48,570 nt of DNA from Algibacter sp. (GTDB lineage: Bacteria; Bacteroidota; Bacteroidia; Flavobacteriales; Flavobacteriaceae): positions 1-48,570 of the forward strand of contig NZ_JAQWOO010000076.1 in assembly GCF_029245835.1 (NCBI RefSeq), given 5' to 3'. The translations under genes and the position numbers were made by a program. The notes under the pieces were generated by a model. The model did no database searches. It saw nothing but the letters and a program-made list of their open reading frames with translations, and was not told the origin of the DNA. Shown here one piece after another: positions 17,466 to 25,816 of this stretch (positions are counted from its first letter, which is position 1; every line of letters starts with the position of its first letter).

Positions 17466-17522
17466 TTTCAATTCTTAATGAATTGAAATCCACCTTCCCA
17501 TAAAAAAGGGAAGGCGTTTTTT
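17466..17522. repeat. Two hairpins between msrB and msrA
   Basis: TTTCAATTC (17466-17474) and GAATTGAAA (17480-17488) form a perfect 9-bp stem with loop TTAAT. CCTTCCC (17493-17499) and GGGAAGG (17508-17514) form a 7-bp stem followed on the plus strand by CGTTTTTT (17515-17522). The T-run is on the plus strand, away from the direction of the surrounding genes, so this is not a normal terminator for msrB. It might stop antisense transcription or modulate the msrB-msrA transcript. Confidence 0.45.
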
Positions 17523-17536
17523 AAAATTAGTAATTA

Positions 17537-17983
17537 TTACTCTGTCTCTAATTGCATCGATTCGGAATTAATACAATAACGCAAACCGCTAGGTTCTGGC
17601 CCATCTGGAAACACATGCCCTAAATGCGCATCGCAAGTATTGCACATAACCTCAACACGCACCATTCCGAAGGCTGTATCACGCTCGTACTTAATGGCAT
17701 TTTCTTTTATGGGTTGTGTAAAACTAGGCCACCCTGTACCCGACTCAAACTTAATTGTAGAATCAAATAACGGCGTATCACAACACACGCAACTGTATTT
17801 TCCTGACTCATGAATACTACAAAGTGCTCCACTATGCGGGCGTTCTGTTCCTTTAAGTCTGGTGATTCTAAATTGTTCTGGGGTTAATTGTGCCTTCCAA
17901 TCGGCTTCTGATTTTTCAACTCTTTTATCTGGAGTTGGATTTCCTTTTACGGAGAAGTTAATGACTTCTTTCCAAGTTAGCAT
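17537..17983 (-). CDS. msrB: Peptide-methionine (R)-S-oxide reductase MsrB
   Basis: 148 residues, cytoplasmic. Zinc ligands are visible as CVCC near residue 70 and CNTC near residue 117. The family block FESGTGWPSFTQPI and the catalytic LRYCINSESM are complete. MsrB reduces the R-epimer of methionine sulfoxide, complementing the MsrA enzymes. It starts at ATG 17983 and is the first gene of the minus-strand Msr-Grx-SelO set. Upstream is a divergent intergenic region facing the HD-PycTM gene. Confidence 0.94.
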   Translation of the reverse strand: MLTWKEVINFSVKGNPTPDKRVEKSEADWKAQLTPEQFRITRLKGTERPHSGALCSIHESGKYSCVCCDTPLFDSTIKFESGTGWPSFTQPIKENAIKYERDTAFGMVRVEVMCNTCDAHLGHVFPDGPEPSGLRYCINSESMQLETE

Positions 17984-18149
17984 ATGTTTTTTCCTTTCTT
18001 TGTTAAATTAATATACGCTTTCAAGATATAGTAAGTCGAAATTAGATTCAAAAACTTACAACACTATTCTTTTGTAAATAATTTGAAAGCATTAATGAAA
18101 TTTACGACAAAATATGACGTTATTAGTACTTTATTTTAAGTTCTTAAAG

Positions 18150-18167
18150 TTTAGTATTTTTACTAAA
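18150..18167. promoter_or_regulatory. Hairpin upstream of the HD-PycTM gene
   Basis: TTTAGTA (18150-18156) and TACTAAA (18161-18167) are perfectly complementary around TTTT, ending 16 bp before the ATG at 18184. It could be an operator or a 5' leader hairpin. It is AT-rich and short, so its significance is uncertain. Confidence 0.3.
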
Positions 18168-18183
18168 TAAACGATTTACATTT

Positions 18184-19389
18184 ATGAATACCATTGTTGA
18201 AGCAACCGAAAAATTTGTAATTAGTTATTTAAATGAAAATTTAGACACTTCATTTGTATATCATAATTTAACACATACCCAACGTGTTGTTGAAAACGCA
18301 AAAAAACTAGCAGAACTTTCTAACCTTAGTGAGGATCAAAAACAACTTCTCATAACTGCCGCTTGGTTACATGATACAGGTTATACAAAAACTATTAAAA
18401 ATCATGAAGATGAGAGTGTTGTAATAGCTAAAGATTTTTTAAAACAACAAAAGGTTTCTGAAACCGATATTAAAGCTGTTTGTGATTTGATTTTGGCTAC
18501 CAAAATGGCGTATGACAAACCAAAAAATCAATTAGAAAAAATTATAAGAGATGCTGATTGTGCTCATATTGGTAGCAAAAACTATATTGAAATATCTGAA
18601 TTACTGAGAAAAGAGTGGGAACTTAATTGCGACAAAACATTAACAGAAAGCAAATGGCTTGATGAAAATATTAATTTTCTATCGACCAAACATCGTTTTT
18701 ATACAGATGAAGCTTCTGCTAATTGGGATAAAAGAAAAGGTAAAAACCTATCGCTTTTATTACTTGCAAAAAAGAAATTAGATCTAAACAACACCAAGCT
18801 AAAACAAAAAAAAGCTGAACTAAGTTTTAAAAAAAATAAGATAGAATTACCTGAGCGTGGAATTGAAACCATGTTTAGAGTAACTTTAAAAAATCATATT
18901 ACACTTAGTAATATTGCTGATACTAAAGCCAATATTTTGCTTTCGGTAAATGCGATTATAGTGTCTTTAGTTTTATCTAATTTAGTTTCAAAATTGGATA
19001 ATCCTTCTAATAGTTATTTAGTTATACCCACAGTTATTTTTGTATTGTTTACTGTAGCATCTATTGTATTATCCATTTTAGCAACGCGACCAAATGTAAC
19101 CAGTGGCAAATTCACTAAAGATGATGTTGCCAATAAAAAAGTAAACCTTTTATTCTTTGGAAATTTTCATAAAATGAGCCTGAATGATTTTGAATGGGCC
19201 ATGGGAGAAATGATGGAAGACAGAGATTACTTGTACTCCTCGATGAAAAAAGATTTATACTTTCTTGGTTTGGTTTTAGACAAAAAATACAAAATACTTC
19301 GAATTACCTATTCTGTCTTTATGGTAGGAATTATAGTAAGTGTTATTTCTTTCGCTATTGCTTTTAAATATTTTGGCGGAATAGCTTAA
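18184..19389 (+). CDS. HD-domain protein with C-terminal Pycsar-effector-like membrane domain
   Basis: 401 residues. Residues ~10-180 are an HD metal-dependent phosphohydrolase: H31 (LTHT), H63-D64 (WLHDTG), H74 and D123 (IRDADCAHIG). A Lys-rich linker (~195-220) leads to a domain that begins GIETMFRVTLKNHITLSNIAD. It carries membrane segments at about 250-268, 278-300 and 373-396 and the cytosolic motif LLFFGNFHKM, the pattern of the PycTM domain named after membrane effectors of Pycsar anti-phage systems. In Flavobacteria this HD-PycTM fusion is common. No pyrimidine cyclase is adjacent, so a defence role is only possible. The HD domain might hydrolyse a nucleotide signal. Confidence 0.8.
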   Translation: MNTIVEATEKFVISYLNENLDTSFVYHNLTHTQRVVENAKKLAELSNLSEDQKQLLITAAWLHDTGYTKTIKNHEDESVVIAKDFLKQQKVSETDIKAVCDLILATKMAYDKPKNQLEKIIRDADCAHIGSKNYIEISELLRKEWELNCDKTLTESKWLDENINFLSTKHRFYTDEASANWDKRKGKNLSLLLLAKKKLDLNNTKLKQKKAELSFKKNKIELPERGIETMFRVTLKNHITLSNIADTKANILLSVNAIIVSLVLSNLVSKLDNPSNSYLVIPTVIFVLFTVASIVLSILATRPNVTSGKFTKDDVANKKVNLLFFGNFHKMSLNDFEWAMGEMMEDRDYLYSSMKKDLYFLGLVLDKKYKILRITYSVFMVGIIVSVISFAIAFKYFGGIA

Positions 19390-21758
19390 GCCTTAATTTC
19401 CTTCATTAAATCATTATAAGTATAGAAAGATTTATCTTCTTCATTTTTATGATAGAGTACACTTACACGTATAGCCTTAAGCCCCGTTACAGCTTGTAAA
19501 TCTTGAAGTTCAACTATTTCAACATCGCTATCTAAATAATTCTTAGACTGCAAAAACTTAATATATCTTAAATACTCGCGTTCGTCTTGTTTTTGAGAAT
19601 AGATAATTGTTATTTTACCTTTTTGGGTAACACGCTCTTTAGTCCCTTTTATAAAGGCTTTATCGACTCTTTTCTTAACAATCTCGTAGCGAGCGTTATA
19701 AGTACCATCTACATCAAACTGTTTTTCATCCATTCTAAAACTAATAGACAATGGCTGATTAAACACTAAAATCATGGATGCCACATCCAGGGCTACCGGG
19801 AATTCAGATTGCATTTGGTAGTATGTGTTTTCCATTTCGCACATGACTTGCAACTGCCATAATCTTAAATTGTAAAGATAAATAGGGTTAAATGAATCTT
19901 CTTTAGTAATGGATTCGCCTATATACATATTGTGTTCTACACCATCTGTTTTAAAACGCTCAAAATAATGGGGATACATTTGCTGTGCTTCAACTTGTTT
20001 TTTATCTAAAAGCGACGCCATTTCTTTATTAATCTTGGCAATGGTATTATCGTAATCCTTCCTATGATTATAAAGGACATTTACCTTCTCATCTATACTA
20101 TCAAAATAGCCATCAATATGAACTTTTAAATCATCTATTGTATAAATATGCTTAAGTGCTGGCTCTATTTCTTCTTTAAAAAACTCAGAAATTTGTTGTT
20201 CGCTATCCACTTGAAAATGTGTATTCAATCCTTCCAGATATTCATCTATCTGATAGATGAACTGCTCATAAATTGGCAGGGATTCAATTTTGGTGACCTT
20301 TTCAAAAATACTTTTAACAGCATTAAGTTGAAGAGTTAAATCTAATCTAGTTGCATTATTTCTAGCTTCAGACGAGCCTTTAATATCTATTTGACCGTAA
20401 AGTGGGTAAACATTCTCAAAAGCTATCTTTTTGAAAGTCGTTTGCTCACCATTCATTTCTGCTTTAATAAAGTTTTTAGCTTCCTTTTTAAATAGCCAAT
20501 GTACGCTGGGGTGAATTGAGGTACATTCTTTTTGAATAATGGCTTCAATTAAGTTTTCTTCGTCGTTCTTAGAGCGCTCGACAGCCGACACTATAAAAGG
20601 CATGACATCTGTTAACTTATTAGCGTTAATACTATTAAGTGTTTGAGGTGTGCTAGAAACAATTTCTATAATCCCCATTAACCCATCTTCATTAGCAATA
20701 GGCGCAAAAATAGCACTCTTAATACCTTGCTTTTTTAAATTAGAAATGTGGGGTGCCTTACCTTTTGATTTTTCGAAATTGCGGTCTACATCAGAAACAG
20801 AGAAATAATCCTTCTCTTTTAGTAATTTATTATAAGACCAACTGCATAAGGAGTCTGAACACTTTTTGTTTTCCGCATCACCTAGCAAGTAACTATGCAT
20901 TCCAACACCATAAACACGCTCGAAAATATCTTCTTCCTCGTTATAAATTGAAAATCCAACTTTAATATCGTTAATACCTAAAAGTGATCTAAATATCTCA
21001 TGAAAGCCATCAATAAAGCCCTCTGTTTTTCTTTTATCGTCTCCAATTAAACTCGATTTTATGTTAGAAATAGATTGATCTTCAGTAACATCAAAAATAT
21101 TCGAAATCACAAAGCCCTTGAAGATATAACTATCAGGCGGGAATTTTTCTTTCCAAAGTGCAAGGTTATCAAAATTATCTAAAAGCTGATTGTAATCCTC
21201 TCGAGTAATATTTACAGCCTTTTCTGTTGGCAATATTTCGCAAAAATCAGCATTGTAAAGAATTTTATAATGTCTAAGAACTCCATTAATATCAGGAATT
21301 TCATAATAAAACGGACGTTTAAAATTTAGATTGTATCCGTAGCAGTAATTCAATACAATAGTACATGCAATAATGTACCTATGATCATCAGGCATATTTT
21401 TTATATTCAATTCAAACCCTTCACCGGCTATCTCTATAATATTCTTAAAACGTTCAGAAGAGTTAAAAATTAAATCATGAAAAGGAACAGACGCCGTTTT
21501 TATTTCATTTCTAGTTAAAACTGGCGCAAAAGAATCTTGTAAAATAAGACTAATCTCCTTTTCTCTATCTTTTAATACTTTAGTATCACTAAAACCCAAT
21601 CTTAACTCTGGATAGGGTTCAGCAGATTTCAAGACACGCTTTGCTTTAGCTGATAAAAACTCATCGTCACTTTTAGCCAATTTTTCATAATGCTCAAGTA
21701 GTTTATTAAACCCGACTTTAAGCATCATGGGCGTTTCTACATTGTCATTAATATCCAT
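19386..21758 (-). CDS. Large GAF-domain protein
   Basis: 790 residues from the ATG at 21758; the longer frame starts with TTG at 21782. No signal peptide or membrane segments. A GAF-like domain (roughly residues 250-390) shows 'FGVGMHSYLLGD', 'KKQGIKSAIFAPIANEDGLMGIIEIVSS', typical of ligand-sensing GAF folds. The N-terminal ~230 and C-terminal ~390 residues are helical and charged, without an output domain that I recognise (no histidine kinase, GGDEF or HTH). The gene converges on the HD-PycTM gene and their stop codons overlap by 4 bp. It may be a cytoplasmic sensor or scaffold; function unknown. Confidence 0.7.
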   Translation of the reverse strand: MDINDNVETPMMLKVGFNKLLEHYEKLAKSDDEFLSAKAKRVLKSAEPYPELRLGFSDTKVLKDREKEISLILQDSFAPVLTRNEIKTASVPFHDLIFNSSERFKNIIEIAGEGFELNIKNMPDDHRYIIACTIVLNYCYGYNLNFKRPFYYEIPDINGVLRHYKILYNADFCEILPTEKAVNITREDYNQLLDNFDNLALWKEKFPPDSYIFKGFVISNIFDVTEDQSISNIKSSLIGDDKRKTEGFIDGFHEIFRSLLGINDIKVGFSIYNEEEDIFERVYGVGMHSYLLGDAENKKCSDSLCSWSYNKLLKEKDYFSVSDVDRNFEKSKGKAPHISNLKKQGIKSAIFAPIANEDGLMGIIEIVSSTPQTLNSINANKLTDVMPFIVSAVERSKNDEENLIEAIIQKECTSIHPSVHWLFKKEAKNFIKAEMNGEQTTFKKIAFENVYPLYGQIDIKGSSEARNNATRLDLTLQLNAVKSIFEKVTKIESLPIYEQFIYQIDEYLEGLNTHFQVDSEQQISEFFKEEIEPALKHIYTIDDLKVHIDGYFDSIDEKVNVLYNHRKDYDNTIAKINKEMASLLDKKQVEAQQMYPHYFERFKTDGVEHNMYIGESITKEDSFNPIYLYNLRLWQLQVMCEMENTYYQMQSEFPVALDVASMILVFNQPLSISFRMDEKQFDVDGTYNARYEIVKKRVDKAFIKGTKERVTQKGKITIIYSQKQDEREYLRYIKFLQSKNYLDSDVEIVELQDLQAVTGLKAIRVSVLYHKNEEDKSFYTYNDLMKEIKA

Positions 21759-21946
21759 ATCTAGAAAATTTTTATATAACAAAATTACGAATTATTAGGT
21801 TAGTCGATATTAACTAGACTTCCTAACTGCAAATTTGTTACTTAAAAGATAGGATTCTTATGGCTTTTCAAGTAGAGAAATATGCTGTTTTCAATTTCTA
21901 AATTACTGTAAGCTTTTAAAAACCTAACAGGTCGTAAATAGATTTA

Positions 21947-23767
21947 CTAAATTTTTAATATGAAAGATTCTAATGGATTTAAATCTATTCTGATAACGCC
22001 GTTACCGTTTTCAATTTTTAAAACAGGACTGTATTGATGGTATAATTGATCTTTAGTTTGATGATTCCCATCTGTAAACTCCCAAATAGAAATAATATAA
22101 TCAGGAATTTTTAATTCAAAACCATAAGTGTTTTCAGCATTAAAATTTGATACAATTATAAGTTTTTCATCGTTACTCCATCGCACAAACGACAACACCT
22201 TATCGTTATACCATTCTGTATTCTGTATATTATGAATGTGTATGTCTTGATAATACCCAGCTAAAGCAGAACTGTTTATTGAAAAATTTAATAATCTTTT
22301 ATAAAAATCTCTTAACTCTTTTTCTTCATCGGTTAATTGACCACCATCAAACTTTTTGTTATTTACCCAACGCTGATGGGCAGGCACACCTATATAATCA
22401 AAAATTGAGGTTCTTGTAGGCGAACCAAATCCTGCATGTTCAGAACCATCTTCTCCTACTTCCTGTCCAAAATAAATCATAGTTGGCGCTGTTGAAGATG
22501 TTGTAGAAACCACCATAGCAGGCTTACCTTTTTCAGCTTTACCCGCAAAATCCGGACTCGCTAAACGCTGTTCATCATGATTTTCAAGAAAGTGTAACAT
22601 ATGGTGTTCAATATCTTTTAACTCATCAAGAATTGGCGGAATATAATCTGTTTTACCGTGCCCTTGCATCACGCTTTTTATAGTATCATAGAGTTGCACT
22701 TTATCATAGAGATAATCCATTTTTCCTTTCTTGATATAGTCGCTATACAGTGATGGATTATACACCTCTGCCAATAAAAAGGCATCAGGATTTTTCATTT
22801 TGATAGAGGAATTCATAAAACTCCAAAATTCTACAGGTACCATTTCTGCCATATCATACCGAAAACCGTCAACACCCATATCTAACCAGTACAGCGCAAT
22901 ATCTCTAAACTTTATCCATGAATTTGGAACTATTTTATCTTTCCAAAAATCAAAATGTTTTTGATAATCTTCATTTTCAAAGCCTTCAGGAAGTTCGTCA
23001 AAATCCTTTTTCCCTTCTGGTGAAACACCATAGTTAACTTTTACGGTTTCATACCAATCATTCATATGAGGTTGCGATAATCTAGATCCGTTCCCAGTCC
23101 ATTTTGCTGGTTTTTCTATAAACCTTCCTTCTTTAAGTGGATTTTCGCTATTTCCTAATGGGGTGTAATTATGCTGCCATACAGGCACTTTAAAGGATTC
23201 TTCTGGGTTATAATAAAAATTATTATTTTCGTGATAAACAACCGTTTTATCATCATCTTCACCAAAATCTCTTATGCCTTCCGGCTTTGTAATACTTTTA
23301 TAATTTCGAGCTACATGATTAGGAACGATATCAATAATCACTTTCAAATCAGCATCATGTGTGCGTTTTATTAATGCCTGAAACTCTTCTAATCTATTTT
23401 CAACATTTACTGCTAAATCTGGATTTACATTATAATAATCCTTAACGGCATACGGTGAGCCTGCTCGTCCTTTAACTATGTCTGGATGATCGTTTGAAAT
23501 ACCATACTCTTGATAATCTCTAATAACGCCATGGTGCGGGACACCAGTATACCAAATATGAGTTACACCTAAATCTTTAATTTCTTTTAAGGCTTTTGAA
23601 GTAAAATCATTGAATTTACCAACACCATTTTCCTCAACAGTGCCCCATGGTTTATTGGTCGTGTTTGTGTTACCAAATAATCTTGTAAATACATGATAAA
23701 CGACTTCCTTTTTTTTATCACTCTTAAAGGTCTTTATCGTTTTCTTATCTACTTTCTTCTTTTGCAT
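21947..23767 (-). CDS. GH13 alpha-amylase-family enzyme, cytoplasmic
   Basis: A 606-residue GH13 enzyme cutting alpha-glucans. Conserved regions: DIVPNH (146-151), GFRYDMAE with nucleophile D305, LLAEVYNP with acid/base E334, and LENHDEQR with D398. A C-terminal beta domain follows. The N-terminus (MQKKKVDKKTIKTF) is basic and has no hydrophobic core, so the enzyme should stay in the cytoplasm, unlike SusG-type surface amylases. It follows the second GH13 gene after a gap of 156 bp with no clear promoter. It likely hydrolyses imported maltodextrin, feeding GH65. Confidence 0.88.
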   Translation of the reverse strand: MQKKKVDKKTIKTFKSDKKKEVVYHVFTRLFGNTNTTNKPWGTVEENGVGKFNDFTSKALKEIKDLGVTHIWYTGVPHHGVIRDYQEYGISNDHPDIVKGRAGSPYAVKDYYNVNPDLAVNVENRLEEFQALIKRTHDADLKVIIDIVPNHVARNYKSITKPEGIRDFGEDDDKTVVYHENNNFYYNPEESFKVPVWQHNYTPLGNSENPLKEGRFIEKPAKWTGNGSRLSQPHMNDWYETVKVNYGVSPEGKKDFDELPEGFENEDYQKHFDFWKDKIVPNSWIKFRDIALYWLDMGVDGFRYDMAEMVPVEFWSFMNSSIKMKNPDAFLLAEVYNPSLYSDYIKKGKMDYLYDKVQLYDTIKSVMQGHGKTDYIPPILDELKDIEHHMLHFLENHDEQRLASPDFAGKAEKGKPAMVVSTTSSTAPTMIYFGQEVGEDGSEHAGFGSPTRTSIFDYIGVPAHQRWVNNKKFDGGQLTDEEKELRDFYKRLLNFSINSSALAGYYQDIHIHNIQNTEWYNDKVLSFVRWSNDEKLIIVSNFNAENTYGFELKIPDYIISIWEFTDGNHQTKDQLYHQYSPVLKIENGNGVIRIDLNPLESFILKI

Positions 23768-23923
23768 ACTACTTAATCTTAAATATTACTGAATACTTTT
23801 ATGATTTCCTTATTATGGATTTTATACTATAACACTTTAAAATTATTATTTATAAAAGGTTTAGCTCTAACAACCATTTGAAAAATATTTTTTCGATAAT
23901 ACATTTACTTTTCATTGCAGATA

Positions 23924-25780
23924 TTATAATTTGGTAGTTAAGATGGTGGTTCCTTTTTCTTTTAGAATATAATTATCTTGCCATAAAAATTGTTGATTTG
24001 TAATAATATTTTCAACTGTTTTTCCGTTTAAACCAATCTCTTCAAACCTTTTTAAATCTAATTCAAAAGGAGATTCGTTTTTATTAATAACATGAATCAC
24101 AATTTCGTCTTTATACATTCTAAACAATGCATAAACTCCATTTTCAGGAGCAAAATGAACCGTTTTCCCTTCATGAATAGCTTTACTATCCTTTCTATAA
24201 TTCAAAACCTTTTTAATGAAAGATTGCATGTCTTTTTGATAGTCATTTAAACCCTCGCCAGTAAAGGCACTAACAGTATCACCCTGCCAACCTCCGGGAA
24301 AATCTGTACGCACTAAACCATGATCTCCGGGGTTATCAAAATCGTGCATTAAAATTTCCGTGCCATAATATATTTGTGGAATTCTTGGTATAGTCAACAC
24401 GTAACTAATTGCCATTTTTGTATTGGCAATATCTCCCTTAAGCTGGGTAAATATGCGACTCATATCATGGTTGTCTGGAAACACCATAATGTCTTTTGGC
24501 TGTACATAAGTAAAATCGTTGGCTAGTCCTTTATAGATTTCAATTAAACCTGAATTCCAAGTATCTTCATCAATAAGACCGTTTACAATCGTTTCTTGCA
24601 TAGCAAAATCCATTGGCGATTTAAGGTTGGAATTATAGCCATCTTTATTAAGGTTCCCCCTTTGCCAATAAGCAATTAACAATGGGTTATTAGTCCACTC
24701 TTCACCTACAATACTAAAATTCGGATATTCATTCATAATTTCACCAGCCCAACGGCTCATAAAATGTTTATCAGGATAAGAATATGTGTCTTGACGGATT
24801 CCTCCTAAATTGGCAGTTTCAATCCACCAAATACTATTTTGAATCGTGTATTTAGCAATAAATGGATTGCGCTGATTTAAATCTGGCATTGCTGGAACAA
24901 ACCAGCCTTCACTCATACTGGTTTTATCTATTTCTGAAGCATAGTCATCTTGATTAGTGGTTCGTCTATGATTGGTTATAATACTTTTACTATTATCCCA
25001 ATTTTTATAATTATCCACGTAATTATTTTGATGATTTATCCAATCTTTAAACGGCAAATCTTTCATCCACCAATGTTGTAAACCGCAGTGATTAGTCACT
25101 TGATCCATGATTAACTTCATGCCTTTTCCAGCCATTTTGTAGGACAGCATTTTATAGTCGTCCAAAGTTCCAAAGCGAGGATCAATCTCATAAAAATCTG
25201 TTATAGCATAACCATGATAAGAGCCTTGTGGCATATCATTGGTTAATAACGGACATGGCCAAACGGCCGTAAAGCCTAAATCTTCAATATAGTCTAAATG
25301 CTTAGTTATGCCCTGAATATCACCACCATGTCTAGCATAATCATCATATCTATCGATGGTTTTCTCAAGAAGGGTTTCTACGATATCATTTTCAGGATTT
25401 CCGTTAGCAAATCTATCTGGCGTAATCAAATAAATAGCATCACTACTATTAAAACCAACATAATCTTCCGAAGATTTTACTCTTGATTTCAACTCATAGG
25501 TATGAATTAAATCCTCTTTATTTTCTTGTTTAAAAAGGATATTGAATCGTCCTGCTTTTGTGATTTCAGAAATATTTAAGTCGATGAAGAGGTAATTAGG
25601 ACTATCTGCATGATGCACTTTTTCTATAGAAACACCTTGATATGAAATTTCAGGAACTCTTTCAGATATGTTAGGATGATGCACTAAAAGTTGTAATGCA
25701 TTATTTTTAAAACCCACCCACCAATTTAAAGGCTCAACACGGTTAATATCATATTTTCCATCACGTTCACCTACAGCCAT
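23924..25780 (-). CDS. GH13 neopullulanase/cyclomaltodextrinase-like enzyme without signal peptide
   Basis: 618 residues. An N-terminal beta domain (~15-100, starting RVEPLNWWVGFKN) typical of cyclomaltodextrinase/SusA-like enzymes precedes the GH13 barrel: YHGYAITDFYEIDPRFG, DQVTNH, GGIRQDTYSYP with nucleophile D331, FSIVGEEW with acid/base E360, and FPDNHDMSRIF. The family usually cuts cyclodextrins, pullulan or maltodextrins. Relatives in Bacteroidota generally carry a signal peptide just before the 'RVEP.NWWVGF' segment. Here an in-frame TAA lies three codons before the ATG at 25780, so no signal peptide can be added. The protein should therefore be cytoplasmic. It follows GH65 by 36 bp. 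Confidence 0.88.
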   Translation of the reverse strand: MAVGERDGKYDINRVEPLNWWVGFKNNALQLLVHHPNISERVPEISYQGVSIEKVHHADSPNYLFIDLNISEITKAGRFNILFKQENKEDLIHTYELKSRVKSSEDYVGFNSSDAIYLITPDRFANGNPENDIVETLLEKTIDRYDDYARHGGDIQGITKHLDYIEDLGFTAVWPCPLLTNDMPQGSYHGYAITDFYEIDPRFGTLDDYKMLSYKMAGKGMKLIMDQVTNHCGLQHWWMKDLPFKDWINHQNNYVDNYKNWDNSKSIITNHRRTTNQDDYASEIDKTSMSEGWFVPAMPDLNQRNPFIAKYTIQNSIWWIETANLGGIRQDTYSYPDKHFMSRWAGEIMNEYPNFSIVGEEWTNNPLLIAYWQRGNLNKDGYNSNLKSPMDFAMQETIVNGLIDEDTWNSGLIEIYKGLANDFTYVQPKDIMVFPDNHDMSRIFTQLKGDIANTKMAISYVLTIPRIPQIYYGTEILMHDFDNPGDHGLVRTDFPGGWQGDTVSAFTGEGLNDYQKDMQSFIKKVLNYRKDSKAIHEGKTVHFAPENGVYALFRMYKDEIVIHVINKNESPFELDLKRFEEIGLNGKTVENIITNQQFLWQDNYILKEKGTTILTTKL

Positions 25781-25816
25781 ATCACTTTATTTTTCACAAG
25801 ATAAACTTAAAGTAAA

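Noticed and set aside
17493-17522. Terminator for msrB
   Set aside because: The T-run follows the stem only on the plus strand, whereas msrB is transcribed on the minus strand.
18184-19389. A complete Pycsar anti-phage operon
   Set aside because: Only an effector-like domain is present. No pyrimidine cyclase gene is adjacent on either side, and HD-PycTM fusions are common in Flavobacteria, so defence cannot be claimed.
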